Program-made: the position numbers and the translations under genes | The notes under the pieces: generated by a model | What the model saw: only the letters and a program-made list of their open reading frames with translations | Database searches by the model: none | What the model was told of the DNA's origin: nothing | DNA from: Enterococcus lacertideformus | GTDB lineage: Bacteria; Bacillota; Bacilli; Lactobacillales; Enterococcaceae | NCBI GenBank assembly: GCA_015680865.1 | Contig: JADAKE010000008.1 | Span: 62,001 to 126,000, forward strand | Length of the DNA stretch: 64,000 nt | Direction of reading: 5' to 3' | In this document: piece by piece, positions 63,315 to 64,000 of the stretch | Numbering within the stretch: the stretch's first letter is position 1 | Layout of the letters: every line of letters begins with the position of its first letter

Positions 63315-64000
63315 TCATTTTTTTAATGACGCTTTCTCTTTCAAATAAATTTCAACGATTTCGTATCGACATTGAATATAAGCTTCTCGCTTATCGGTTG
63401 GGTGCACACGATTAGACAAGAAAATAAATGCTTCTTGTTCACTTACATCTATAAGTAAAAATGTCCCAGTATAACCCGTATGAAAAAGAATAGGCTGTTG
63501 CTTTTCATATCCTTTTTTTAAATCCCATCCCAATGAACGATAGCCGTTTTTATCTGGAGTTTGATCTTGAAAAAGAGCTTGGATCGTTTTTGCTTCTAAA
63601 AAGCGCCCATTTTCGGCTTTGCCTAAATCTAAATACATTTTTACAAACTTGATACTATCTTCTAAATCAATAAAAAGCCCAGCATTGCCAGCATGTTCAG
63701 CCAGTACTCTTGCTTTTGGATCATGCGTAATACCACGTAACACTTCACCGGAAGATAACTGTTCAGTGGGTACAATTTTTTTAGAAGGATAAGGTAAAAA
63801 GGTACTATTCATCATTCCTAAAGGTGCTAATACCTGTTCTTGAAACAACTCGGTAGCTGGTTCCTGAAATATCTCTTCTAACATAAAAGCTAATAAAATG
63901 GTACCTGTATCCGTATATTTAACTACGTGTCCTAACTGTTTTCCAGGTTGAAGTTTTAAGTAAGCCGAAATTAACTGTTCTTGTGTTAGCTGATCCCGAT
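63315..64000 (-). CDS. Beta-lactamase-family serine hydrolase, C-terminal part (runs off window)
   Basis: The frame is open from the window edge (64000) to TGA 63315, about 228 codons. HVVKYTDTGTILLAF is the second motif region of class C/EstB-like proteins (Tyr-x-Asn type), EHAGNAGLFIDLEDSIKFVKMY and FHTGYTGTFLLID (third motif, HTG) follow. Such proteins are esterases, D-aminopeptidases or low-affinity penicillin-binding enzymes. N-terminal SxxK motif is outside. No break seen. Confidence 0.8.
   Translation of the reverse strand, partial: RDQLTQEQLISAYLKLQPGKQLGHVVKYTDTGTILLAFMLEEIFQEPATELFQEQVLAPLGMMNSTFLPYPSKKIVPTEQLSSGEVLRGITHDPKARVLAEHAGNAGLFIDLEDSIKFVKMYLDLGKAENGRFLEAKTIQALFQDQTPDKNGYRSLGWDLKKGYEKQQPILFHTGYTGTFLLIDVSEQEAFIFLSNRVHPTDKREAYIQCRYEIVEIYLKEKASLKK

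Overview
The window is low-GC Gram-positive DNA of the Enterococcaceae. The housekeeping genes (suf Fe-S operon, tdk-prfA-prmC-sua5-glyA-upp, murT-gatD, rodA, lepB) read like Enterococcus, and a T-box leader controls a methionine ABC gene. The density of broken genes and the AT-rich, long intergenic regions suggest a host-restricted member undergoing genome reduction. A Melissococcus-like organism would fit, but the species is an inference that the sequence alone does not settle.

Layout. 1-2.1 kb: remains of an amino-sugar PTS locus (nanE fragment fused by deletion to an EIIBC gene with an amber stop, then an intact EIIA). 2.1-5.8 kb: frameshifted lipid kinase, two sugar ABC permeases, the tail of their binding protein and a tyrosine-integrase tail. 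5.9-11.1 kb: sufCDSUB on the minus strand, with sufB frameshifted. 11.6-15.8 kb: broken RpiR regulator, metI stub, metN with T-box leader, GcvH-like gene with a stop, ArsC/Spx-like protein, RodA. 16-21.2 kb: LysR regulator, TDT and YeiH transporters, Ogt, a GT2 glycosyltransferase. 21.5-28.8 kb: two broken Mga-like regulators flanking an EIICBA PTS gene with a stop and an antiterminator that has lost its RNA-binding domain. 29.4-37.7 kb: tRNA-Thr, DUF2187-like protein, upp, a decayed esterase, glyA, sua5, prmC, prfA, tdk. 38.8-46.6 kb: V8-like protease, signal peptidase, a secreted Ser/Thr-rich protein with a membrane partner, a decayed radical-SAM/SPASM gene, a broken KtrB-like transporter, murT-gatD. 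46.9-59.7 kb: a minus-strand conjugation-type (type IV secretion) block in the order known from enterococcal pCF10-like prg loci, with a thioester/Cna-B/LPXTG adhesin and an Ig-like protein but no relaxase, coupling protein or integrase in view. 59.9-64 kb: ribose operon rbsK-rbsD-rbsU, manA, and the C-terminal part of a beta-lactamase-family hydrolase.

How it fits together. Growth-essential genes are almost all intact, while sugar uptake (PTS, ABC, ribose, mannose-6-P), regulators, adhesins and conjugation genes carry in-frame stops, one-base indels or deletions. That contrast points to real gene decay more than to uniformly poor sequence. The sufB frameshift in a short homopolymer is the main call that could equally be a sequencing error. 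The most unusual block is the relaxase-less type IV secretion cluster with its covalent-binding adhesin.
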